A stretch of 15,006 nt of DNA, from positions 1-15,006 of the forward strand of contig JAAYIB010000088.1 of the NCBI GenBank assembly GCA_012744295.1, given 5' to 3'. The notes below the pieces were generated by a model that made no database searches, was not told the origin of the DNA, and saw only the letters and a program-made list of their open reading frames with translations. Source of the stretch: Acholeplasmataceae bacterium. Its GTDB lineage: Bacteria; Bacillota; Negativicutes; Acidaminococcales; Acidaminococcaceae. The position numbers and the translations under genes are program-made. The number at the start of each line of letters is the position of its first letter. Position 1 is the first letter of the stretch. This document shows positions 1 to 5,382 of this stretch, piece by piece.

Positions 1-1
1 C

Positions 2-322
2 CTGGCGACGGCCTGGGTGCCGGGAGCGTTTGAAATACCCCTGGCTGCAAAGAAAATGGCTGCCTCGGGCAAGTATGACGCGGTTATCTGTCTCGGTGCC
101 GTTATTCGCGGAGCCACTCCGCATTTTGACTATGTTTGTGCCGAGGTTTCCAAGGGTATCGCCACAATAAGCCTGCAGTATGAAACGCCTGTTTCCTTTG
201 GCGTGCTTACTACGGAGAGCATCGAGCAGGCAGTTGAAAGGGCGGGTACCAAGGCAGGCAACAAAGGCGTCGATGCAGCGATGGCCGCAATTGAAATGGC
301 CAACCTGCTGAAAAATCTATAA
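2..322 (+). CDS. ribH: 6,7-dimethyl-8-ribityllumazine synthase, 3' part (5' end outside window)
   Basis: Penultimate enzyme of riboflavin synthesis: it condenses 5-amino-6-ribitylaminouracil with 3,4-dihydroxy-2-butanone 4-phosphate to form lumazine, usually as a cytosolic 60-mer or pentamer. The reading frame is already open at base 2 (L-A-T-A-W-V-P-G-A-F-E-I-P) and ends with TAA at 320-322, so about 106 C-terminal residues of a normally ~155-residue protein are visible. The GTG at 17 lies inside the conserved VPGAFEIP motif and is not a true start. Other family hallmarks are GAVIRGATPHFDYV, which carries the conserved catalytic histidine, and FGVLTTESIEQA near the C-terminus. The rest of a rib operon, if present, would lie upstream of the window. 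hslO follows after 19 nt with no terminator between them, so co-transcription is likely. Identity is secure; only the missing N-terminus is unseen. Confidence 0.95.
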   Translation: MATAWVPGAFEIPLAAKKMAASGKYDAVICLGAVIRGATPHFDYVCAEVSKGIATISLQYETPVSFGVLTTESIEQAVERAGTKAGNKGVDAAMAAIEMANLLKNL

Positions 323-341
323 GGAAAACCGGAGAGTATAG

Positions 342-1205
342 ATGAAGGATTATTTGGTTAAAGCGACGGCTGAAGGCGTCAGGATTTACGCTCTTTGCAC
401 TGCCGGACTGGTGCAGGAGGCAAAGGAAAGGCATCATTGCGCGCATCTTGCGGCAGCAGCACTTGGGCGTGCCATGACCGGCGCCTTGCTTTTTGCCGCT
501 ACAATGAAGGATGGGGAACGCGTCAGCCTGCGCTTCGCGGGGGACGGACCGCTCGGAGCCATTGTCGCAGACGCGGAAGGCACGAGCGTTCGTGGTTATG
601 TGGAAAACCCCGGCGTCTTTCTGCCGCTGAAGAATGGCAAGCTGAACGTAGGCGGAGGCGTGGGAAGCGGGATGCTTTCAGTAACAAGGTTCCTTGCCAA
701 TGCCGAGCCTTTTAACGGAGTCTGCGAGCTCGTAGACGGAGAGATTGCCTCAGATCTTACAAACTATCTTTATACGTCTGAACAGACGCCGGCCAGCGTG
801 GCGCTTGGCGTCATGTTAGACAGGGACGGAGAGGTTATGGCGGCGGGCGGCTGGTTTGTTCAGGCGATGCCCGGCTGCAGCGAGGAAGTTCTGGCGACGC
901 TTGAAAACAACGTGCTGACAATGCCTTACGTAACCGAGCTTTTGCAGGCGGGGATGACGCCGGAAGACATCGTCAGGCGCATAGCAAGAGGTCTTGCGTC
1001 AGATATCAAGGAAAGCCTGCCCGTTGCTTTCAGCTGCCGCTGCAGCAGAGAAAAGGTGCTGGGGATGCTGGCGGCCTTGCCGGCGGAGGATATTGCCGAA
1101 TTAAGGCAGGACGAGATTACGGAGGTGCATTGCCAGTTCTGTAACGAGGCTTACCGGGTCGGCCAGGCAGAGATCAGGGAAATTGTTGGGAAAAAATTAA
1201 TTTAA
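342..1205 (+). CDS. hslO: Hsp33, redox-regulated holdase chaperone
   Basis: Cytosolic chaperone that is held inactive by zinc and switched on when oxidation forms disulfides between its zinc cysteines; it then binds unfolding proteins without using ATP. The product is 287 aa, the usual family length. The N-terminal substrate-binding domain begins MKDYLVKAT and has the typical GRAMTGALL and NPGVFLPLKNGKLNVG segments. The C-terminal redox switch is intact: C232-x-C234 (SCRCS) and C264-x-x-C267 (HCQFCN). The ATG at 342 is preceded by a GGAGAG-like ribosome binding site at about 331-336. It sits 19 nt behind ribH and 56 nt ahead of recA. I see no own promoter, so it is probably read from the ribH side. 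The recA promoter starts immediately after its TAA. Family assignment is firm from the CxC...CxxC pattern and overall similarity. Confidence 0.95.
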   Translation: MKDYLVKATAEGVRIYALCTAGLVQEAKERHHCAHLAAAALGRAMTGALLFAATMKDGERVSLRFAGDGPLGAIVADAEGTSVRGYVENPGVFLPLKNGKLNVGGGVGSGMLSVTRFLANAEPFNGVCELVDGEIASDLTNYLYTSEQTPASVALGVMLDRDGEVMAAGGWFVQAMPGCSEEVLATLENNVLTMPYVTELLQAGMTPEDIVRRIARGLASDIKESLPVAFSCRCSREKVLGMLAALPAEDIAELRQDEITEVHCQFCNEAYRVGQAEIREIVGKKLI

Positions 1206-1209
1206 AACC

Positions 1210-1238
1210 TTGACCTGACGAACAAATGTTTGTATAAT
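1210..1238 (+). promoter_or_regulatory. recA promoter (sigma-A type)
   Basis: TTGACC at 1210-1215 and a perfect TATAAT at 1233-1238 are separated by 17 nt, a near-consensus housekeeping promoter. It lies in the 56-nt gap between hslO and recA. Transcription should begin about 1244-1246, giving a very short leader before the ribosome binding site at 1249-1254. The spacer is almost entirely filled by a LexA-type box, listed separately. Confidence 0.85.
1219..1232 (+). promoter_or_regulatory. LexA (SOS) operator in the recA promoter
   Basis: CGAACAAATGTTTG matches the Bacillus-type SOS box (CGAAC-RNRY-GTTYG) at all defined positions as I recall that consensus. It occupies the spacer between the -35 and -10 hexamers, so bound LexA would block RNA polymerase. 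DNA damage, through RecA-stimulated LexA self-cleavage, would then release recA and recX. The match is seen in the sequence; the regulation is inferred from the family, and lexA itself is not in the window. Confidence 0.85.
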
Positions 1239-1261
1239 GTTTTCAGATAGGGGGTATAAGA

Positions 1262-2311
1262 ATGGATATGGACAAAACAAAGGCTTTGGAACTCGCAATG
1301 CGTCAGATTGAAAAGGATTTTGGCAAAGGCTCGATTATGAAACTGGGCGAAGCAGGTGCCAAGATGAACATAGAGGTAATACCTACGGGGGCGCTTTCAC
1401 TCGATATCGCTCTCGGCGTCGGCGGCATTCCGCGCGGACGTATTACCGAGATTTACGGACCGGAGTCATCAGGCAAGACAACCGTTGCCCTGCACATTAT
1501 AGCGGAAGCCCAGAAGATGGGCGGATATGCCGCCTTTATCGATGCCGAGCATGCCCTTGATCCAATTTATGCCCGTAAATTGGGCGTTGACGTTGACAAT
1601 TTGCTGATATCGCAGCCGGATAATGGAGAACAGGCGTTGGAAATAGCCGACGCGCTTGTCCGCAGCGGCGCAATAGACATTATCGTCATCGACTCCGTCG
1701 CCGCCCTGGTTCCCCGTGCGGAAATCGAAGGCGAGATGGGCGACTCCCATATGGGTCTGCAGGCACGCCTGATGAGCCAGGCTTTGCGCAAACTGACAGG
1801 CATTATTTCGAAATCCAAGACTTCGGCTATTTTTATCAATCAGATCCGTGAAAAAGTCGGAGTTATGTTTGGCAACCCCGAAACGACAACCGGCGGCAGG
1901 GCGCTGAAATTCTATTCCACCATCAGGCTTGACGTGAGGCGCGTCGAAACCTTGAAGAACGGCAACGACATGATCGGCAACCGCACAAGGGTCAAGGTCG
2001 TGAAGAATAAGATCGCTCCGCCTTTCAAACAGGCCGAGTTCGATATAATGTACGGCGAAGGCATTTCCCTCGAAAGCTGCCTGGTCGACCTGGGCGTCGA
2101 TTACGGCATTATCAATAAGAGCGGCGCCTGGTATTCCTACGGTGACGAAAGACTCGGACAAGGCAAGGAAAATGTCAAGGAGCTTTTGAAAAACAACGCG
2201 AAAATGGCAAAGGAAATTGATGAGAAAATCCGCGCCATAACCGTTTCCGCTCCGGCCAAAGAAGAGGGCAGTGCTGAAAATGCTGAAGCGAACAAAGCGA
2301 CAATTGACTGA
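1262..2311 (+). CDS. recA: Recombinase RecA
   Basis: DNA-dependent ATPase that forms filaments on single-stranded DNA, carries out strand exchange in recombinational repair and stimulates LexA cleavage. The product is 349 aa, standard length. Walker A is GPESSGKT at residues 66-73 with K72. Walker B is IIVIDS with D144. The L2 DNA-binding loop follows NPETTTGGRALKFY from about residue 205. The C-terminus is the usual acidic, poorly conserved tail. The ATG at 1262 is preferred over the in-frame ATG at 1268 because AGGGGG at 1249-1254 is 7 nt from the first and 13 nt from the second. It is transcribed from its own LexA-controlled promoter, and recX begins inside its 3' end, so the two are translationally linked. 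Nothing in the protein looks abnormal. Confidence 0.98.
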   Translation: MDMDKTKALELAMRQIEKDFGKGSIMKLGEAGAKMNIEVIPTGALSLDIALGVGGIPRGRITEIYGPESSGKTTVALHIIAEAQKMGGYAAFIDAEHALDPIYARKLGVDVDNLLISQPDNGEQALEIADALVRSGAIDIIVIDSVAALVPRAEIEGEMGDSHMGLQARLMSQALRKLTGIISKSKTSAIFINQIREKVGVMFGNPETTTGGRALKFYSTIRLDVRRVETLKNGNDMIGNRTRVKVVKNKIAPPFKQAEFDIMYGEGISLESCLVDLGVDYGIINKSGAWYSYGDERLGQGKENVKELLKNNAKMAKEIDEKIRAITVSAPAKEEGSAENAEANKATID

Positions 2312-2783
2312 TTTCGCCGGGGCTTATGACTTTGCCCTGCAAAAGCTGTCCTATCGTGACCGCAGCACAAAGGAAATGGAACTGCTTTTAAAAAGGCAGG
2401 GATGTCCGCCCGAGGTTGCTTCAGCCGTTATAAAGCGCCTGGAGGGATACTCCTTTTTGGATGAGTCCGACTTTGCCGACAAGGTTTACGCGGCCTGGCT
2501 GCACAAGAAATATTACGGGGCCGGCCACTTGCGAGAAGAGCTCAGACGCAGGAACGTCCGACATGAAGAGGCCGCAAGAATCCTGGCCTCCTTCACGAAC
2601 GAACAGGAGTTCGAGAGGGCGCTGGCGGCGGCGCAGAATTGGCAAAGAAAAAAGGCCGTCAGCTGCGATTTAAGCGATGCGGCCACACTCGGCAAGATTT
2701 TTAGGGCTCTTACGGCCCGAGGTTTTGCCGGCAATCTCATAATAAAGGCATTAAACCGCTTGGAAAGCGACTGTGGGAAGTAG
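2280..2783 (+). CDS. recX: Regulatory protein RecX
   Basis: RecX binds RecA filaments and limits their extension and ATPase activity. From the ATG at 2280 the product is 167 aa, close to the E. coli protein and shorter than the ~260-aa Bacillus form. The mostly helical sequence fits the three-helix repeat fold, with FALQKLSYRDRSTKEMELLLKRQG near the start (shown in the DNA from 2325), then a SFLDESDFADKV stretch and an LREELRRRNV stretch. A GTG three codons upstream (2271) is possible, but AGAGGG at 2263-2268 lies only 2 nt from it and 11 nt from the ATG. The gene overlaps the recA 3' end by 32 nt in another frame, the usual arrangement that ties RecX level to RecA. No terminator is visible behind it, and the rny -35 box begins 6 nt after the stop. 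A LexA-like palindrome lies inside the gene at 2600-2613. Confidence 0.9.
   Translation: MLKRTKRQLTDFAGAYDFALQKLSYRDRSTKEMELLLKRQGCPPEVASAVIKRLEGYSFLDESDFADKVYAAWLHKKYYGAGHLREELRRRNVRHEEAARILASFTNEQEFERALAAAQNWQRKKAVSCDLSDAATLGKIFRALTARGFAGNLIIKALNRLESDCGK
2600..2613 (+). promoter_or_regulatory. LexA-like palindrome inside recX
   Basis: CGAACAGGAGTTCG has perfectly symmetrical 5-bp arms (CGAAC/GTTCG) with 4 nt between, the geometry of the Gram-positive SOS box. It departs from the CGAAC-RNRY-GTTYG form only at the last spacer base. It lies within recX codons for N-E-Q-E-F-E. It could be a second, intragenic LexA site near the recA-recX unit, or chance. No promoter elements are obvious next to it. 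Confidence 0.35.
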
Positions 2784-2789
2784 TTTGTC

Positions 2790-2818
2790 TTGACACTTTT
2801 CGCAAAAGCAGATAGAAT
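2790..2818 (+). promoter_or_regulatory. rny promoter (sigma-A type)
   Basis: A perfect TTGACA at 2790-2795 is followed after 17 nt by TAGAAT at 2813-2818. The start site would be near 2825, giving a leader of about 140 nt before rny. The spacer contains a small inverted repeat, CTTTT-CGC-AAAAG, at 2796-2808, which might be an operator but may be chance. The strength of this promoter suggests rny is expressed independently of the SOS unit in front of it. Confidence 0.85.
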
Positions 2819-2835
2819 AAACTTATCCAATCGTG

Positions 2836-2853
2836 TTAATGTTCATTAATGTT
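2836..2853 (+). repeat. Tandem 8-bp repeat TTAATGTT, 10-bp period
   Basis: TTAATGTT occurs at 2836-2843 and again at 2846-2853, one helical turn apart, just downstream of the predicted rny start site. The copies are identical with a 2-nt spacer (CA). The position suits binding of a regulator to one face of the DNA, or an unstructured AU-rich segment in the leader RNA. Function is not known. Confidence 0.6.
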
Positions 2854-2859
2854 ATTCAC

Positions 2860-2887
2860 GAGGCGACATTGGTTCATGTGTTGCCTC
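2860..2887 (+). promoter_or_regulatory. Hairpin in the rny 5' leader
   Basis: Bases 2860-2869 (GAGGCGACAT) pair with 2878-2887 (GTGTTGCCTC) in an uninterrupted 10-bp stem with two G-U wobbles and an 8-nt loop. It lies about 35 nt into the predicted rny transcript. No clean U-run follows, so it does not look like a terminator. A folded leader on an RNase mRNA suggests an RNA-level control element, for example self-cleavage by RNase Y. That role is inference. Confidence 0.55.
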
Positions 2888-2931
2888 ATTTGTATTTCTG
2901 GAAACCAAAAGCTGTGTAAAAATTAGAATTT

Positions 2932-2973
2932 ATGGAAAAGACTACAAAATTAGGAGGTGAAGATTATTTTTGA
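2932..2973 (+). other. Possible 13-codon upstream reading frame overlapping the rny start
   Basis: An ATG at 2932 opens a 13-codon frame (MEKTTKLGGEDYF) that ends with TGA at 2971-2973, running through the rny Shine-Dalgarno and start region in a different frame. It has no convincing ribosome binding site of its own. If translated, ribosomes ending here would stop on top of the rny start. It could equally be accidental. Confidence 0.2.
2952..2968 (+). promoter_or_regulatory. rny ribosome binding site and ambiguous start codon
   Basis: A perfect AGGAGG lies at 2952-2957. The only standard in-frame start before the membrane segment, GTG at 2957-2959, overlaps the last G of that site, so it cannot be served by it. 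An in-frame TAG at 2951-2953 closes the frame upstream. In-frame ATT codons lie at 2963 (5-nt spacing) and 2966 (8-nt spacing, near optimal). An AUU start is therefore a serious alternative. Confidence 0.5.
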
Positions 2974-4501
2974 AATAATCGGAATATCCGTCGGTGTTGG
3001 TGTGGTTGGAGGTATTGCCGGTTATTTGGTACGTAAGAATATTGCCGAAGGTAAGATTGCTACTGCTGAAGAAACCGCTGCACGTATTGTCCAGGAAGCC
3101 GAAAAAACCGGCGAGGCTAAAAAGAAAGAAACGCTGCTCGAAGCTAAAGAAGAAATTCATCGTCTGCGTACCGAAGTAGAGCGTGAAAATAAAGATCGTC
3201 GTACCGAGCTTCAGCGTTTAGAGCGCAGATTGCTCCAAAAAGAGGAAAATCTTGATAAAAAGCTGGAATCCTACGAAAAGAAGGAAGAGCAGCTTGTTAA
3301 TCAGGAAAACAAGCTGAAAGCAAGCCAAAACAAGGTGGAAGAGCTTGTAGGCAAGCAAACGACGGAGTTGGAGCGCATTTCGGGACTGACTGCGGACGAA
3401 GCGAAAAAAGAGCTTCTCAGAAGTGTTGAAACGGAAATCAGGCACGAAACAGGTGTGTTGGTCAAGGACCTCGAGCAACAGGCAAAGGACGAAGCCGACA
3501 AAAAAGCCCGTGAAATCGTATCACTTGCAATTCAGCGCTGCGCAGCCGACCATGTTGCAGAAACGACGGTGTCCGTCGTAGCATTGCCCAACGATGAAAT
3601 GAAGGGACGCATAATCGGCAGGGAAGGCAGAAACATCCGGACTTTGGAAACATTGACCGGTATCGACCTGATAATAGATGACACGCCGGAAGCTGTAATT
3701 ATTTCGGGCTTTGACCCGGTCAGACGCGAAGTAGCGCGTACCGCGCTTGAAAAACTGATTAATGACGGCCGTATCCATCCGGCGCGCATTGAAGAAATGG
3801 TCGAAAAAGCGCAAAAAGAAGTTGAGCAGAAGATTAAGGAAGCCGGTGAACAGGCGACCTTTGAAACAGGAGTACACGGGCTGCATCCCGAGCTCATTAA
3901 ATTGCTTGGGCGCTTGAAATACCGTACCAGCTACGGACAGAACGTGCTGAAGCATGCCATCGAAGTATCCCATCTTTCGGGAATAATGGCTGCCGAGCTT
4001 GGCGTTGATGTTGTCCTGGCGAAACGCGCAGGACTCCTGCATGATATCGGCAAGGCGATTGACCATGAGATGGAAGGCTCCCATATCGAAATCGGGGCCG
4101 ACATAGCAAGGAAATATCGTGAGTCCGAGCAAGTCATCAACTCCATCCAGGCCCACCATGGGGATGTTGAACCAACCTCCGTGGAGGCGGTTCTTGTCTC
4201 AGCCGCGGATGCTATTTCCGCTGCAAGGCCTGGTGCCCGCAGGGAAACCTTAGAAAGTTACTTGAAACGATTAACTCGATTGGAAGAGATTTCGGAGTCT
4301 TTCGCAGGTGTAGAAAAATGTTTTGCGGTGCAAGCAGGCCGTGAAATCAGGATAATGGTCAAACCTGACCAGGTTGACGATGCCGAGTCGGTTATGCTGG
4401 CTCGCGACATTTCAAAGAGAATCGAGGCCGAGATGGAATATCCCGGACAGATCAAGGTTGTAATTATCCGGGAAACGCGTGCTGTCGATTACGCAAAATA
4501 A
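2957..4501 (+). CDS. rny: Ribonuclease Y
   Basis: Membrane-anchored endoribonuclease that starts mRNA decay in many Firmicutes. The product is up to 514 aa (the Bacillus enzyme is ~520). Order of parts: an N-terminal membrane segment (about residues 4-25, rich in I/V/G); a long charged coiled coil (about 30-190, rich in E/K/R/Q); a KH RNA-binding domain with the GxxG loop G221-R-E-G224; and an HD metal-dependent phosphohydrolase domain with H362-D363 in LLHDIGKA, followed by HEMEGSH. The C-terminus (about 450-514) is the usual conserved tail. Coordinates use GTG at 2957 for convenience. Because that codon overlaps the AGGAGG site, the true start may be ATT at 2966, giving 511 residues. The gene has its own strong promoter, a structured leader and a strong terminator, so it is a single-gene unit. 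Function is secure; the start is not. Confidence 0.95.
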   Translation: MKIIFEIIGISVGVGVVGGIAGYLVRKNIAEGKIATAEETAARIVQEAEKTGEAKKKETLLEAKEEIHRLRTEVERENKDRRTELQRLERRLLQKEENLDKKLESYEKKEEQLVNQENKLKASQNKVEELVGKQTTELERISGLTADEAKKELLRSVETEIRHETGVLVKDLEQQAKDEADKKAREIVSLAIQRCAADHVAETTVSVVALPNDEMKGRIIGREGRNIRTLETLTGIDLIIDDTPEAVIISGFDPVRREVARTALEKLINDGRIHPARIEEMVEKAQKEVEQKIKEAGEQATFETGVHGLHPELIKLLGRLKYRTSYGQNVLKHAIEVSHLSGIMAAELGVDVVLAKRAGLLHDIGKAIDHEMEGSHIEIGADIARKYRESEQVINSIQAHHGDVEPTSVEAVLVSAADAISAARPGARRETLESYLKRLTRLEEISESFAGVEKCFAVQAGREIRIMVKPDQVDDAESVMLARDISKRIEAEMEYPGQIKVVIIRETRAVDYAK

Positions 4502-4512
4502 GAAAAGGCAAA

Positions 4513-4547
4513 AACTCCTGCCGCCTTCGGGCAGCAGGAGTTTTTTT
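4513..4547 (+). terminator. rho-independent terminator of rny
   Basis: ACTCCTGC (4514-4521) pairs with GCAGGAGT (4534-4541). Inside it, after one mismatch, GCC-TTCG-GGC forms a stable UUCG tetraloop stem. A run of seven T follows at 4541-4547. It begins 12 nt after the rny stop. An exceptionally clean intrinsic terminator. Confidence 0.95.
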
Positions 4548-4570
4548 ATGCAGGATGCAACAAAATACGC

Positions 4571-4576
4571 TATAAT
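4571..4576 (+). promoter_or_regulatory. Candidate -10 box for the zinc-ribbon gene
   Basis: A perfect TATAAT lies at 4571-4576, 33 nt before the ATG at 4609 and after the rny terminator, so a new promoter is needed here. No good -35 hexamer lies at 17 nt (ATGCAG at 4548-4553) and there is no extended TGn motif. The call rests on the -10 box and position alone. Confidence 0.4.
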
Positions 4577-4608
4577 TAGAGCATAATATTTGGCAGCGGA
4601 GGAAGATT

Positions 4609-5010
4609 ATGAGAATAGACGGAGCCGGCGGCTGCTTTGACAACCGCGTTTATGAAATCGAGCTTGACGTGGCATGGCAGATAATACTTCTGGTTGTGGC
4701 AGAAGTGGGCATCAAGATAGAGGAACAGGACAATGATGACCACCTCATCAACGGCACCATCGGGAAAAAGTTGGTAACCGTCGCAGTGCAGCAGTTGGAC
4801 GAGACCACGTGCCAGGTAATTGTCGACACGCGCAGGAAGGTTCTCCAGATTTATTCCTGGAAACCCGAAGAAAAAGAAGTTAACGAGTTTTATCAGTCTT
4901 TCGAAAATATGCTGAAGGAGTTCGCAGCCTTCATTCTTTGCCCCGGCTGCAGGTCTAAAATCAGCTCAAGCGCCAAGTTCTGTCCGGAATGCGGCCTGCA
5001 GGTCAAATAA
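4609..5010 (+). CDS. Small protein of unknown function with C-terminal zinc ribbon
   Basis: I do not recognise this 133-aa protein as a named family. Residues 1 to about 105 look like a compact alpha/beta domain: a helix-forming stretch (VAWQIILLVVAEVG), then alternating strands (GIKIEEQD, LINGTIG, LVTVAVQQ, CQVIVDT, VLQIYSW), then an amphipathic helix (VNEFYQSFENMLKEF). The C-terminus is a zinc ribbon with C111-x-x-C114 and C125-x-x-C128 (CPGC...CPEC). There is no signal peptide and no convincing membrane segment, so it is probably cytosolic. The ATG at 4609 follows GGAGGA (4598-4603) by 5 nt. It stands alone between two terminators, convergent with rpmB, so context says little about its job. 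By strand pattern the N-terminal part recalls small domains that bind lipid or protein ligands, but this is a weak guess. Confidence 0.8.
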   Translation: MRIDGAGGCFDNRVYEIELDVAWQIILLVVAEVGIKIEEQDNDDHLINGTIGKKLVTVAVQQLDETTCQVIVDTRRKVLQIYSWKPEEKEVNEFYQSFENMLKEFAAFILCPGCRSKISSSAKFCPECGLQVK

Positions 5011-5052
5011 AAAAATAAAACCAAGTACCTTTATGGTATTTGGTTTCATTTT
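5011..5052. terminator. Bidirectional terminator between the zinc-ribbon gene and rpmB
   Basis: AAACCAAGTACC (5018-5029) pairs with GGTATTTGGTTT (5035-5046), a 12-bp stem with one G-U pair and a 5-nt loop. On the + strand it is followed by CATTTTT. On the minus strand the complement gives a long U-rich tail (5010-5017 is A-rich). It serves both convergent genes. Confidence 0.9.
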
Positions 5053-5070
5053 TGCAGTTCGAAAGCAGTT

Positions 5071-5262
5071 TTAAATCGCACGGTTAACTTTTCCGGAGCG
5101 CAGACAGCGCGTACAGACGTTAACTCCACGGGTAGCGCCTTTCACAACAGCCCTGACGCGTTGGATATTTGGTTTCCACGAGCGTTTTGTATGTCTATTG
5201 GAATGACTGACATTAGAACCGGCCATCTCACCTTTGCCACAAATCTCACAAATGCTTGCCAT
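5071..5262 (-). CDS. rpmB: 50S ribosomal protein L28, zinc-binding form
   Basis: Small protein of the large ribosomal subunit. The product is 63 aa, the expected length, and starts MASICEICGKGEMAGSNVSH, a typical L28 opening, with the conserved RSWKPNIQ segment in the middle. It is the cysteine-containing (C+) form, with C5-x-x-C8 near the start and C50-x-x-C53 near the end (CEIC...CTRC), which together bind one zinc. The start is certain: on the minus strand AAAGGAGG lies 6 nt before the ATG. It is the only clear minus-strand gene here, transcribed divergently from recG and terminated by the shared hairpin at 5018-5046. No second, cysteine-free rpmB copy of the zinc-starvation type is in this window. 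Confidence 0.97.
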   Translation of the reverse strand: MASICEICGKGEMAGSNVSHSNRHTKRSWKPNIQRVRAVVKGATRGVNVCTRCLRSGKVNRAI

Positions 5263-5382
5263 ATTCCCACCTCCTTTAAGTGTAGGGCATAACCTGTTAT
5301 AAATTCAACAATAGTATGTTACCACAGAGTGACACCTAATTGCAAGAGAAAAAACGAGAAACCACAAACGGCGGTGATTTTC
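5263..5382. promoter_or_regulatory. Divergent rpmB/recG promoter region
   Basis: This 120-nt AT-rich gap must supply both divergent genes. It holds the rpmB ribosome binding site next to the gene. On the + strand an extended -10 motif, TGtTATAAA (5295-5303), with a poor -35 (TTTAAG at 5275-5280) could serve recG. The same AT-rich patch read on the minus strand gives TTTATAAC, a possible rpmB -10. No strong -35 hexamer is visible in either direction, so positions are tentative. Confidence 0.4.

Noticed and set aside
17..19. GTG as the ribH start
   Set aside because: It lies within the conserved VPGAFEIP motif and the frame continues to the window edge, so the gene is cut by the window rather than starting here.
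581..594. Palindrome CACGA-GCGT-TCGTG inside hslO
   Set aside because: Resembles a LexA-type geometry but the arms do not match CGAAC/GTTCG in register, and it is in the middle of a coding region with no nearby promoter.
3521..4159. 212-codon open frame on the minus strand inside rny
   Set aside because: Antisense shadow of the KH and HD domains of RNase Y; no independent support.
5329..5382. Longer recG start at the GTG at 5329
   Set aside because: The added 18 residues are unlike RecG N-termini, no good ribosome binding site precedes the GTG, and the ATG at 5383 gives the usual length.
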